From an uncultured Dorea sp. (GTDB lineage: Bacteria; Bacillota; Clostridia; Lachnospirales; Lachnospiraceae), in the NCBI GenBank assembly GCA_900543415.1, contig UQRE01000009.1, positions 1-64,000 of the forward strand: a stretch of DNA of 64,000 bases, given 5' to 3'. The position numbers and the translations under genes were made by a program. Below are positions 15,447 through 24,054 of the stretch, one piece after another. Under the pieces are notes generated by a model. That model saw only the letters and a list, made by a program, of their open reading frames with translations, did no database searches and was not told the DNA's origin. The stretch's first letter is position 1. Every line of letters begins with the position of its first letter.

Positions 15447-17867
15447 CTATTTACGAAGCTCGATTCCAAGTTCTTCCAAACCAGCTAAGATTTTTTCCAT
15501 AGCTTGTGAAATTTCTGCTTCCTCAAGCGTCTTATCTTTCGCACGGAACACGATCGAATAAGCTACAGACTTATATCCTTCTTTGATCTGTGCACCTTCA
15601 TACAAGTCAAATAATGCATAACTTTCAAGATAAGCGCCGCCTTTTTTCTCGATCACTTCTTCTACCTGTCCTACGAGAATCTCTTTTGGCATTACCATAC
15701 TGATGTCACGGGTAACTGCCGGGAATTTGGCGATTCCTGTATATTTGCGGTCGAAGGTTGCTCTCTTCGTGATTTCCGGCATATCAAGTACGGCTACATA
15801 AGCTTTTGTGCCGATTCCGTAAGTATCTGCCACATCCGGATGCACCTCTCCAAGATATCCGACTACAACACCATCATAGATAATGTTTGCCTGACGTCCC
15901 GGATGAAGATATGGTTTTCCTGCATTCGGATCATAAGTTTCTTTCTTATGAAGTCCAATCTTCTCAAAGAACTCCTCAACGACACCTTTCATGCTGAAGA
16001 AATCTCCGTCTCCGTACATACCAAGTGTAAACTGCATTCTCTCTTCCGGAAGTTCTGTAAGCGGCAATGATTTTGGAAGATAAATATTTCCAAGTTCGTA
16101 CAATCTTACATTTTTATTTCTTCTATTGTAGTTTGTTGCAAGAGAAGTCAGCATTCCATTTAAGGATGTGGTACGCATAATACTGTAATCTTCTCCCAGT
16201 GGGTTCATGATATCCACTGTATTTCGAAGCGGAGAATCAGAAGGAATCAATAATTTATCAAATACCTTCGGACTTTCGAAGGAATAGGTCATGCCTTGGC
16301 TGAATCCGCAGAACTCCGCAATGTCGCGGGCGATCTCCTCTACTCTTAACTTGAAGGATAATTTACCTGTAGTAGCTTCTCCTCTTGGCAGCGTTGTCGG
16401 AATATTGTCATAACCGTAAAATCTTGCTACTTCCTCTGCAAGATCTGCCATACGGAACAGGTCGTGACGGAATGTCGGCGCAATCACCTCATTGGAAGCC
16501 TCATCATATTCAAGATCAATTTTCTTGAAGTAAGAAAGCATTTCCTCTTTGGAAATATTTGTTCCAAGAAGTCCGTTAATCTCGTCTGCATCAAATGGCA
16601 CGCGTACCGGCTCTTTTTTCTTACTGTAGACATCAACCATTCCGCCGACTACTTCACCGGCTCCCATTTCTTCAATCAGCTGACAAGCGCGGTTCATTGC
16701 TGCCTCAGCATTATTCGGATCAAGTCCTTTCTCAAATTTACCGGAAGCATCTGTACGAAGTCCGACTTTTTTGCTTGATTTACGGATATTGGTTCCATCA
16801 AAACAAGCAGCCTCAAATAACATCGTGTGTACATCATCCGTGATCATGGAATTCTCACCACCCATGATTCCGGCGATTCCTACAGATTTCTCACCGTCAC
16901 AGATCATTAATACAGACTCATCAAGCTTTCTCTCCTGTCCATCCAATGTCACAAATGTCTCATTCTCTTTTGCTCTTCTTACAACAATCTGTCCTCCTGC
17001 GATTGTATCAAGATCATAAGCGTGCATTGGCTGACCGTACTCTTCCATCACATAATTGGTAATATCAACCAAGTTGTTGATCGGACGGATTCCTACAGAT
17101 GCAAGTCTTCTCTGCATCCATTTCGGTGAAGGACCGATTTTGATATTTTTCACTACTCGCGCGGTGTATCTCGGACAAAGATCCGGATCTTCTACCGTCA
17201 CTTTGATGAAATCATTTACGTCTTCATCATTTCCAACAGCAGTTACTACTGGAGGCACGAACTCTTTGCGGAACGTTGCCGCTGCCTCTCTGGCAATTCC
17301 AACTACACTGTAGCAGTCTACACGGTTAGAAGTAACTTCGTATTCAAATACAACGTCGTGAAGCCCTAACAGCTCTACCGCATCAGCTCCTACTTCCGTA
17401 TCTTCCGGGAAAATGTAGATTCCATATTCCGGTGCCTCCGGATACATTTCTCTGTTAGAGCCAAGCTCTTCGATGGAGCACATCATACCGGCGCTCTCCA
17501 CGCCGCGGAGCTTGCCTTTCTTGATTTTAATGCCTCCGACAACACGCTGTCCCGGCTCGTGACCGCCAGCCACACGTCCGCCGTCTAAAACAACCGGAAT
17601 CTTGTCTCCTTCTTTTACATTTGGAGCGCCTGTAACGATCTGAACCGTCTCAGCTCCAACATTTACCTGACAGATAATCAACTTATCCGCATCCGGATGC
17701 TTCTCGATCTTGTCGATCTGACCAACCACAATCTTGTCAAGATCCGCATCCAACTCCTCGTAACCTTCTACCTTCGTACCAGACAACGTCATCGCGTCTG
17801 TATACTCCTGAGCTGTCACATCAAGCTCAGGAACATATGCCTTTATCCATGATAATGATGTATTCAT
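15447..17867 (-). CDS. pheT: Phenylalanyl-tRNA synthetase beta subunit
   Basis: 806 residues, the normal bacterial length. It forms the alpha2-beta2 enzyme with PheS and carries the editing site. Domain order is typical: N-terminal tRNA-binding OB domain (about 40-155, VGQIDKIEKHPDADKLIICQV), B3/B4 editing domain (about 210-400), B5 domain, the catalytic-like core and a C-terminal anticodon-binding FDX-ACB domain (about 710-805, KFPAVTRDISMV). It is separated from pheS by an unusual 230-base hairpin-rich segment rather than the few bases common in pheST operons. Confidence 0.97.
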   Translation of the reverse strand: MNTSLSWIKAYVPELDVTAQEYTDAMTLSGTKVEGYEELDADLDKIVVGQIDKIEKHPDADKLIICQVNVGAETVQIVTGAPNVKEGDKIPVVLDGGRVAGGHEPGQRVVGGIKIKKGKLRGVESAGMMCSIEELGSNREMYPEAPEYGIYIFPEDTEVGADAVELLGLHDVVFEYEVTSNRVDCYSVVGIAREAAATFRKEFVPPVVTAVGNDEDVNDFIKVTVEDPDLCPRYTARVVKNIKIGPSPKWMQRRLASVGIRPINNLVDITNYVMEEYGQPMHAYDLDTIAGGQIVVRRAKENETFVTLDGQERKLDESVLMICDGEKSVGIAGIMGGENSMITDDVHTMLFEAACFDGTNIRKSSKKVGLRTDASGKFEKGLDPNNAEAAMNRACQLIEEMGAGEVVGGMVDVYSKKKEPVRVPFDADEINGLLGTNISKEEMLSYFKKIDLEYDEASNEVIAPTFRHDLFRMADLAEEVARFYGYDNIPTTLPRGEATTGKLSFKLRVEEIARDIAEFCGFSQGMTYSFESPKVFDKLLIPSDSPLRNTVDIMNPLGEDYSIMRTTSLNGMLTSLATNYNRRNKNVRLYELGNIYLPKSLPLTELPEERMQFTLGMYGDGDFFSMKGVVEEFFEKIGLHKKETYDPNAGKPYLHPGRQANIIYDGVVVGYLGEVHPDVADTYGIGTKAYVAVLDMPEITKRATFDRKYTGIAKFPAVTRDISMVMPKEILVGQVEEVIEKKGGAYLESYALFDLYEGAQIKEGYKSVAYSIVFRAKDKTLEEAEISQAMEKILAGLEELGIELRK

Positions 17868-17885
17868 TGTAATCTCCTTTCATTG

Positions 17886-18099
17886 GGGACGTAGCAAAGT
17901 TTAAAAAGTCTACGTCCCAAACTGCATTTTGGGGTGTCCAATTTTCATTCGCTCGCAATGCTAACTCGATTCGTCAGCTCCAGAATCCGGCTGCTTCGCC
18001 GCCAACGTATCACTCCGTGATACGTTCTAATTCTGTCGCGCCGCTCGCACACGGAAGTAAATACTCACTTCGTTCGTGCTTCCTTCCTGTGTGTGCTCG
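17886..18099. repeat. Hairpin-rich intergenic element between pheS and pheT
   Basis: A 214-base non-coding insert contains at least three inverted repeats. GGGACGTAG (17886-17894) pairs with 17910-17918. AACGTATCAC (18004-18013) pairs perfectly with 18017-18026 around a 3-base loop. A longer imperfect stem in 18048-18097 pairs GCACAC and GGAAG with matching sequence to its right. Base composition (many CG dinucleotides, CTCGC motifs) differs from the AT-rich intergenic DNA elsewhere. This resembles a REP/BIME- or MITE-like repeat lying inside an operon; copy number cannot be judged from one window. Confidence 0.55.
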
Positions 18100-19119
18100 C
18101 TAAAATTGTTTCAAGAATCTGATGTCGTTTTCGTACAGTAATCTCATGTCGTCGATTTCGTATTTGAGAAGTGCGATACGCTCAAGTCCCACGCCAAATG
18201 CAAATCCTGTATATTCGTTTGGATCTATGCCGCACATTTCCAGTACGTGTGGATGTACCATTCCACACCCGAGGATTTCGATCCAACCGGAGCCTTTACA
18301 GAAACGACAGCCTTTTCCACCGCATTTGAAACAGGTTACATCCACTTCCGCGCTTGGCTCGGTAAATGGGAAGTGATGCGGACGGAATTTTGTCTTTGTC
18401 TCCGGTCCGAACAATTCTTTTGCGAATACTTCTAAAGTTCCTTTTAAATCTGCGAAGGAAATGTTTTTATCGATGACAAGTCCTTCGATCTGGTGGAACG
18501 ACGGTGAATGTGTTGCATCTACTTCGTCAGAACGGAACACTCTTCCCGGCGCGATCATACGGATCGGAAGTTTGCCCTCTTCCATCACGCGCGCCTGTAC
18601 CGGAGATGTCTGGGTACGAAGCACAATATCTTTATTAATGTAAAATGTATCCTGCTCGTCTTTTGCCGGATGATCTTCCGGAATGTTCAGTTTCTCGAAG
18701 TTATAAAGGTCATATTCTACTTCCGGTCCTTCTACCACTTCATATCCCATACCAACGAAAATTCTCTCTACTTCTTCCAGTGCGATGGTATTTGGATGAC
18801 GATGTCCTACCATATTTTTCTTAGATGGAAGTGTAACGTCAATGACTTCTTTCTTCATCTGCTCTTCGCGAATTGCACGCTCCATCTTTACTTTTCTTTC
18901 TTCCATTACTTTCTCAATGGCTTCTCTCGTCTCATTGACCATCTGACCGACTTTCGGTCTGTCTTCCGGCGCAACATCCTTCATGCCTTTGAGCACCGCT
19001 GTAAGCTCACCTTTTTTTCCAAGGTATTTTACACGCACATCGTTCAACTTTTCTGGAAGATCTGCTTGTTCAATCGCTTTTAACGCTTCTTCTTTGATGC
19101 TTTGTAATTTTTCTTTCAT
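18100..19119 (-). CDS. pheS: Phenylalanyl-tRNA synthetase alpha subunit
   Basis: 339 residues, standard length. PheS is the catalytic class II synthetase subunit that activates Phe. The N-terminal coiled coil (about 1-90) is followed by the catalytic domain with motif 2 (RVFRSDEVDATHSPSFHQIEG) and motif 3 (GFAFGVGLERIALLKY). A Cys-rich CFKCGGKGCRFCKGSGW insert (about residue 260) is seen in many Firmicutes PheS proteins. It is preceded by a T-box leader, so expression rises when tRNA-Phe is uncharged. Confidence 0.97.
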   Translation of the reverse strand: MKEKLQSIKEEALKAIEQADLPEKLNDVRVKYLGKKGELTAVLKGMKDVAPEDRPKVGQMVNETREAIEKVMEERKVKMERAIREEQMKKEVIDVTLPSKKNMVGHRHPNTIALEEVERIFVGMGYEVVEGPEVEYDLYNFEKLNIPEDHPAKDEQDTFYINKDIVLRTQTSPVQARVMEEGKLPIRMIAPGRVFRSDEVDATHSPSFHQIEGLVIDKNISFADLKGTLEVFAKELFGPETKTKFRPHHFPFTEPSAEVDVTCFKCGGKGCRFCKGSGWIEILGCGMVHPHVLEMCGIDPNEYTGFAFGVGLERIALLKYEIDDMRLLYENDIRFLKQF

Positions 19120-19146
19120 CTTTTTTTCTCCTTTTTACATATTAGA

Positions 19147-19444
19147 AAAACCCCGTCCCCAAAAAGGGACGAGGTCTGTATTTACCCGTGGTACCACCCT
19201 GATTCCTGCACGCTTCATAATCTTATCTGCCATAATGCAGGCACTCATTTATGCATAACGCGCATCACACGGCATTTCCTACTGATCTGTTAAATCATGT
19301 TCAAAAATGCAGCTCACGTGGGAAATTCAATCCCTGCCTGAACCAAAGAAGACTTTCAGCCCATCGATCTTCTCTCTCTAGTGGAAAACAGTTCTCTACT
19401 TACACGGTCATTGCTTTTTATTAAAATATTTATATTTGAATACT
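19147..19444 (-). ncRNA. T-box riboswitch, Phe-specific, upstream of pheS
   Basis: The minus-strand leader contains the T-box antiterminator motif AGGGTGGTACCACGGG and, just beyond, a terminator in which CCTCGTCCC pairs with GGGACGGGG (19151-19174) before a T run (19146-19150). Upstream are Stem I landmarks, including GGGCTGAAAGTC and a specifier segment GAATTTCC whose UUC (19322-19324) is a Phe codon. Uncharged tRNA-Phe should stabilise the antiterminator and let pheST be transcribed. Confidence 0.92.
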
Positions 19445-19449
19445 TTCTT

Positions 19450-19477
19450 ATTGTAACATACGCCCGATAGATGTCAA
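19450..19477 (-). promoter_or_regulatory. Promoter of the pheST T-box transcript
   Basis: A consensus TTGACA (19472-19477) and TACAAT (19450-19455) are 16 bases apart on the minus strand, just upstream of the T-box leader. Confidence 0.75.
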
Positions 19478-19506
19478 GACGTAATTTTGCGTTTCCTTCG
19501 GACCTC

Positions 19507-20379
19507 TTAGTTCTTCGCTTTGTCCGTATTCGCCGACAAGTCTGCCTTTTCCTTCTCTGGAAACAGTTTATCATACATCAATACATTAACTTCTCCGCCA
19601 AGCAAAATGCTATACATGCAAAAATACATCCAGAGCATAATAAGAACAATGGTTGTAAGACTTCCATACATACTGGAAAATCCCCGGAAGATATCCACAT
19701 ATACGGAAAATATCCACGAAACGATCATCCATCCGATTGCTGCAAAAACCGCTCCCGGGAGCTGTCTTAAAATCTTATCTCTTCTGTTTGGAAGAAATTT
19801 ATAAATCAGCAGCGAAAAGATCATTAACACAATTGGCGTGATTACAATGCGAACCTCGATCAGCCAATCTGCAACGTTTTTCACTAAAGGTATGTGCTCC
19901 GCAATGAAAATATTAAGTGCATTACCGAATACCGATAGCACAAGGAGCAAAATAATCACAAGCAGGAACATCATCGTATAAATCGTTGAACGTATCCGAA
20001 GAAATACATAATTTCGGGTCTCTCTGCATCCGTAAATGCAGTTAAGACCGGTCGTAATCGCAAGTACGCCTTTCCCCGCCGACCACAGAGCAACTAAGAT
20101 TGTAACCGGAATGATACCCATGGACTGGTTGTATACCTGATTAACAATCGTTGTGATCATAGATTCCACAGAAGACGGGAATACACGGATCACAGCGCTC
20201 ATCACATCCGCCTTCGTAATCGGTGTATAACGAACCAACGTTAACAAAAGAAGTATGATAGGAATCATACACAGCATAAAGAAGTATGCTGTCTGCGCAG
20301 CATACGCGCCTACGTGATGATCACTTACCTGATTAATGATCTCTGTAAATTTGGCATAACCTCTTTTCAATCTGTTCAT
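19507..20379 (-). CDS. YihY/BrkB-family inner membrane protein
   Basis: 290 residues with about six membrane helices. The N-terminal GAYAAQTAYFFMLCMIPIILLLL and central LWSAGKGVLAITTGLNCIYGCRETRNYVFLR segments are typical of the YihY/UPF0761 (formerly ribonuclease BN) family. The central stretch with Gly-Lys-Gly is its best-conserved part. The molecular role is unknown; a BrkB-like transporter or envelope function has been suggested for the family. The start is supported by GGAG 7 bases upstream. It follows spoIID by about 100 bases on the same strand. Confidence 0.88.
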   Translation of the reverse strand: MNRLKRGYAKFTEIINQVSDHHVGAYAAQTAYFFMLCMIPIILLLLTLVRYTPITKADVMSAVIRVFPSSVESMITTIVNQVYNQSMGIIPVTILVALWSAGKGVLAITTGLNCIYGCRETRNYVFLRIRSTIYTMMFLLVIILLLVLSVFGNALNIFIAEHIPLVKNVADWLIEVRIVITPIVLMIFSLLIYKFLPNRRDKILRQLPGAVFAAIGWMIVSWIFSVYVDIFRGFSSMYGSLTTIVLIMLWMYFCMYSILLGGEVNVLMYDKLFPEKEKADLSANTDKAKN

Positions 20380-20439
20380 AATGATCTCCTGTTATCTTTT
20401 CTCTCTATTGTACCCGATTTTCTTCATTTTGTCTATTCT

Positions 20440-20493
20440 CGCCAAAACTGTTATTCTACACTCACACGCCAAAACCGTTATTCTACACTCACT
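20440..20493. repeat. Two tandem 27-bp repeats at the spoIID stop
   Basis: Two adjacent 27-bp units at 20440-20466 and 20467-20493 differ at two positions; each contains GTTATTCTACACTCAC. The second unit holds the last spoIID codons and its stop, so the first appears to be a duplication of the gene's 3' end into the intergenic region. Confidence 0.85.
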
Positions 20494-21806
20494 CCGGGAT
20501 AAAAAAGTTCTAAGATTTCCCAGTAATTTTTTCCCTGCTTTGCCATTTCATTTGCTCCGGTCTGGCTCATTCCGATTCCGTGCCCGAATCCACCGCCTTC
20601 GATGCAATAGCTGCCTTTTTCTTTCTTAATAGTAAAAAAAGCGCTGGGAAGAAGCTTTCCACAATTTCTCGTACTTCCATCCTGCTTCACAATATCATAG
20701 TCTCCGGCAAGTGCAGTTCGTATTTTATTCTCTGTCTCTACCGTCACCGTACACTTACTTCCAACCGCTGTCAATACAAGCGCCACGTCGCCCGCTCCTC
20801 GCTTTGTTACCTCCACACTTTTTAGCTCTCCGATATCTTTTCCGGTATTACGGCGGATATTGTCTTCCATTTCCTGCTCTGGGATTTTTGCATGCCAGCG
20901 ATACCATGGAAGTGCTTTTTCATAATCTCCATCTGTTCCTTTTACATCTACGCTCTGAAGATATCCATTTTCCTCTGATGGCGTGCTCCCCCATGCTTCC
21001 GCGTTCGTTGTTCGTCCGCAGGAAGTAGAATAATAGTAAGTTGTCACAATTTTGCCCTGATACCAGACAGTCTGTCCCTTCGTCTCCTCCACCGCCCGGT
21101 CTGCCCGCTCGTCCGGCAGAGAATTGCCGTAAACCTGATAATCGGTACTGTCATTGACATGCGCCTCATACTCCGGGTATCCATAGCTTTCCATCTGTCT
21201 GTAAGCATAGCTTCTCGCACAGACCGCCTGCGCTTTTAACGCCTCCAGCTCATACGATGCCGGCATTTCACTTGGCACAACACGGCACAGATACGTCTCT
21301 ATCGGAAGTTCATTGACCACTACAATGCCATCTTCTGCCCTTCGAAGCTCGATAACTCCATTATACGCCGGAACACCGTCTCCCCGCTTCATACTTTCTA
21401 TCTGTAACACTCCGTCCTTAGCCTCAATTCGTATGTTCCCTTCTGATAATCTCGCATCATCCGCGGCGATCACCACACATTCCCCCGCAGCGATCTGCTC
21501 CGTACGATTTCCATAAGTCAATGTCAGCTCACTGTCTGCCCGCAGTCTTACTTCCTTATGTATGATTCCCTGATATCCATTCGTCATAAGCACGACTCGT
21601 ATCAGCGGATTATCAGAAAGCTCCTGTTTCTCTTCCTCCGGTGTTTTCGAAACCCGGCTATTATTTTTCTCTTCTTTCCCCGAGTGAATCCGATACTTCA
21701 GCGTTCTCGCCTGTTCCGGCAGCCACTGACTCCCTACCGCAATCCCAAACGCAGTACACAAAATCAAAAGACTCAGGAAAATATTTCTTTTATAATTTCT
21801 CCCCAT
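20478..21806 (-). CDS. spoIID: SpoIID/LytB-domain protein (stage II sporulation protein D)
   Basis: 442 residues: one N-terminal membrane helix (about 8-26) and an extracytoplasmic SpoIID domain. The lytic transglycosylase signature VVPSEMPASYELEALKAQAVCARSYA holds the presumed catalytic Glu, and the zinc-associated YYSTSCGRT and C-terminal GFGHGIGMSQTGANEMAKQG motifs are intact. In spore-formers SpoIID works with SpoIIM and SpoIIP to degrade septal peptidoglycan during engulfment. It is longer than B. subtilis SpoIID by about 100 residues, with a beta-rich region between helix and core. A CATACAA stretch at about 21844-21850 could be a sigma-E -10 element, but no clear -35 was found. Confidence 0.88.
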   Translation of the reverse strand: MGRNYKRNIFLSLLILCTAFGIAVGSQWLPEQARTLKYRIHSGKEEKNNSRVSKTPEEEKQELSDNPLIRVVLMTNGYQGIIHKEVRLRADSELTLTYGNRTEQIAAGECVVIAADDARLSEGNIRIEAKDGVLQIESMKRGDGVPAYNGVIELRRAEDGIVVVNELPIETYLCRVVPSEMPASYELEALKAQAVCARSYAYRQMESYGYPEYEAHVNDSTDYQVYGNSLPDERADRAVEETKGQTVWYQGKIVTTYYYSTSCGRTTNAEAWGSTPSEENGYLQSVDVKGTDGDYEKALPWYRWHAKIPEQEMEDNIRRNTGKDIGELKSVEVTKRGAGDVALVLTAVGSKCTVTVETENKIRTALAGDYDIVKQDGSTRNCGKLLPSAFFTIKKEKGSYCIEGGGFGHGIGMSQTGANEMAKQGKNYWEILELFYPGVSVE

Positions 21807-21929
21807 GACCCTTTAGTCCTTGTCCGTTTTTCTATATATATTACTTGTATGTACAAAAAATGATTCCACTGTATCTTGTCAAATGCTTTTTTTGACACAG
21901 GAACAGCGTTTCCCATTTCACAAACACAT

Positions 21930-21961
21930 AAAAAGCGGCGCCGTGATTTCTCACGACACCG
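21930..21961 (-). terminator. Terminator of the 6S RNA gene
   Basis: In the minus-strand transcript an 11-bp stem (21951-21961 with 21936-21946, two G-U pairs) is capped by a GAAA tetraloop and followed by CTTTTT. Confidence 0.9.
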
Positions 21962-22157
21962 TTTTATCTTTCGTATTCCCCAAAATGCCGGTTTCTGTAT
22001 TTTGACTCCTAGCTGCTGCTAGGTGGGTGTCCGCATCTGCTTTTCTGCCTTCCCCTGCATAACTTGGAGGCTTGACATATTACAGAGATATAAGAGTCCC
22101 GTTTAAAGTAATGTAGGTTCAAAATAACAGAAGTATCGAACATTCCAGGTTTCCTCT
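21930..22157 (-). ncRNA. ssrS: 6S RNA
   Basis: An independent minus-strand transcript is bounded by a promoter (22164-22192) and an intrinsic terminator (21930-21961), with no ORF. Its ends fold on each other: TATTTTGA near the 5' side pairs perfectly with TCAAAATA near the 3' side, extended by CTG/CAG and by CCUGGAAUG/CAUUUUGGGG with G-U pairs. The 3' side of the central bubble has a small hairpin, CCTAGC-AGCA-GCTAGG. This closing stem, open middle and bubble hairpin match 6S RNA, which binds sigma-A RNA polymerase as a promoter mimic. The mature 3' end may lie before the terminator hairpin. Other structured RNAs are less likely. Confidence 0.75.
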
Positions 22158-22163
22158 TGAATT

Positions 22164-22192
22164 ATTATAACCCATTTACATGGATTTTACAA
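22164..22192 (-). promoter_or_regulatory. 6S RNA promoter
   Basis: Minus-strand TTGTAA (22187-22192) and consensus TATAAT (22164-22169) with a 17-base spacer, starting about 12 bases past the pckA stop. Predicted transcription start is near 22157. Confidence 0.8.
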
Positions 22193-22203
22193 CCCATATC
22201 TTC

Positions 22204-23808
22204 TTACAGTTCCGGACCTGCTGAAACAAGTGCTTTACCTGCTTCGTTTCCTTCATATTTTGCAAAGTTCTTGATAAATCTTCCGGCAAGATCTTTCGCT
22301 TTTTCTTCCCACTCAGAAGCATCTGCATAAGTATCGCGTGGGTCAAGAATTGCAGGATCAACACCCGGAAGCTCTGTTGGAACTTCGAAGTTGAAGTATG
22401 GAATCTTCTTTGTAGGAGCGTCTTTGATGTCTCCGTTTAAGATTGCATCAATAATTCCACGAGTATCTTTGATAGAGATACGTTTTCCTGTTCCGTTCCA
22501 TCCTGTATTTACAAGATATGCTTTTGCTCCGTTTGCTTCCATTCTCTTCACAAGCTCTTCTGCATATTTTGTAGGATGCAGTTCAAGGAATGCCTGTCCG
22601 AAACAAGCTGAGAATGTTGGTGTCGGCTCTGTGATTCCACGCTCTGTACCAGCAAGTTTTGCTGTAAATCCAGACAGGAAGTAGTATTCTGTCTGTTCCG
22701 GTGTCAATACAGATACCGGTGGAAGTACTCCGAATGCGTCTGCTGACAGGAAGATTACATTCTTAGCTGCCGGTGCTGCAGATACCGGACGTACAATTTT
22801 CTCAATGTGGTTAATCGGATAAGATACACGTGTGTTCTCTGTCACGCTCTTATCGTTGAAATCAATCTTTCCTTCTGCGTCCAAAGTAACGTTTTCAAGA
22901 AGAGCATCACGTTTGATCGCATTGTAAATGTCTGGCTCAGAATCTTTATCTAAGTTAATAACCTTTGCGTAACATCCACCTTCAAAGTTAAAGATACCGT
23001 TGTCATCCCATCCATGCTCATCATCACCGATCAGAAGACGCTTAGGATCTGTAGAAAGTGTTGTCTTACCTGTTCCGGAAAGTCCGAAGAAAATTGCTGT
23101 GTTCTCACCATTCATATCTGTATTTGCAGAACAGTGCATGGAAGCAATTCCTTTTAATGGAAGGTAGTAGTTCATCATAGAGAACATACCTTTCTTCATC
23201 TCTCCACCGTACCATGTGTTCAAGATAACCTGCTCACGGCTTGTAATGTTAAACATTGCTGCTGTCTCAGAATTTAATCCTAATTCTTTATAGTTTTCAA
23301 CTTTTGCTTTAGATGCATTGTATACAACGAAATCCGGCTCGAAATTCTCAAGTTCTTCTGCTGTAGGCTTAATAAACATATTTGTTACGAAATGTGCCTG
23401 CCAAGCAACTTCCATAATGAAACGGATTGCCATACGAGTATCCGCATTTGCACCGCAGAATGCATCTACTACAAACAATCTCTTACCAGAAAGCTCTTTC
23501 AATGCAATCTCTTTACATGTATCCCATGCTTCCTGAGTTGCCGGATGGTTATCATTCTTATATTCATCAGAAGTCCACCATACAGTGTCTTTGGAATTTT
23601 CATCCATCACGATGAATTTGTCTTTTGGAGAACGACCAGTGTAAATACCTGTCATTACATTTACTGCTCCAAGTTCACTAACCTGACCTTTTTCAAAACC
23701 TTCTAATTCTGGTTTTGTCTCTTCTTCAAATAACACATCATAAGAAGGATTGTACACGATCTCTGTTGTTCCAGTAATACCATACTTGCTTAAGTCGATT
23801 TTTGCCAT
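22204..23808 (-). CDS. pckA: Phosphoenolpyruvate carboxykinase (ATP)
   Basis: 534 residues, normal for the ATP-dependent family. It interconverts oxaloacetate and PEP plus CO2 with ATP/ADP. The P-loop (kinase-1a) GLSGTGKTTLST, the kinase-2-like LIGDDEHGWDDNGIFNFEGGCYAK, and RGIIDAILNGD motifs are all present. In gut Lachnospiraceae it often runs in the PEP-carboxylating direction during fermentation. It is monocistronic, with a promoter at 23888-23916; the 6S RNA gene follows immediately. Confidence 0.97.
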   Translation of the reverse strand: MAKIDLSKYGITGTTEIVYNPSYDVLFEEETKPELEGFEKGQVSELGAVNVMTGIYTGRSPKDKFIVMDENSKDTVWWTSDEYKNDNHPATQEAWDTCKEIALKELSGKRLFVVDAFCGANADTRMAIRFIMEVAWQAHFVTNMFIKPTAEELENFEPDFVVYNASKAKVENYKELGLNSETAAMFNITSREQVILNTWYGGEMKKGMFSMMNYYLPLKGIASMHCSANTDMNGENTAIFFGLSGTGKTTLSTDPKRLLIGDDEHGWDDNGIFNFEGGCYAKVINLDKDSEPDIYNAIKRDALLENVTLDAEGKIDFNDKSVTENTRVSYPINHIEKIVRPVSAAPAAKNVIFLSADAFGVLPPVSVLTPEQTEYYFLSGFTAKLAGTERGITEPTPTFSACFGQAFLELHPTKYAEELVKRMEANGAKAYLVNTGWNGTGKRISIKDTRGIIDAILNGDIKDAPTKKIPYFNFEVPTELPGVDPAILDPRDTYADASEWEEKAKDLAGRFIKNFAKYEGNEAGKALVSAGPEL

Positions 23809-23887
23809 CTTCCATTAACCTCTTTTCTTTCATTTTCAGCGTTGTCATCACTGCCTGTAGCTTAACTCTAATAACAACATTTGTCTT

Positions 23888-23916
23888 ATTATCTCACTAC
23901 TTTCGGAAAAAGTCAA
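23888..23916 (-). promoter_or_regulatory. pckA promoter
   Basis: Minus-strand TTGACT (23911-23916) and GATAAT (23888-23893), spacer 17 bases, about 80 bases before the start codon. Confidence 0.7.
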
Positions 23917-24004
23917 GAGTTTAACAATCTTTTCTCGAAAGTTTATATTTTTTATTATTCATTTATCTTTGCAATTTTCGGATATATTGTTTCAAAAATT
24001 CAAT

Positions 24005-24038
24005 AAAATGCAAGATTCTTTTTTGAATCCTGCATTTT
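24005..24038 (-). terminator. Terminator after thrC
   Basis: A 14-bp inverted repeat (24005-24018 with 24025-24038, one mismatch) lies 17 bases past the thrC stop. The minus-strand tail is T-rich. Confidence 0.7.
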
Positions 24039-24054
24039 CGTCATTCAATGTCAA

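Noticed and set aside
19356..19574. 72-codon minus-strand ORF
   Set aside because: It lies across the pheS T-box leader and promoter, is rich in Arg and Lys, and has no family features. The RNA structure explains the sequence.
22176..22364. 62-codon minus-strand ORF across the 3' end of pckA
   Set aside because: It is an out-of-frame shadow of pckA and overlaps the 6S RNA promoter.
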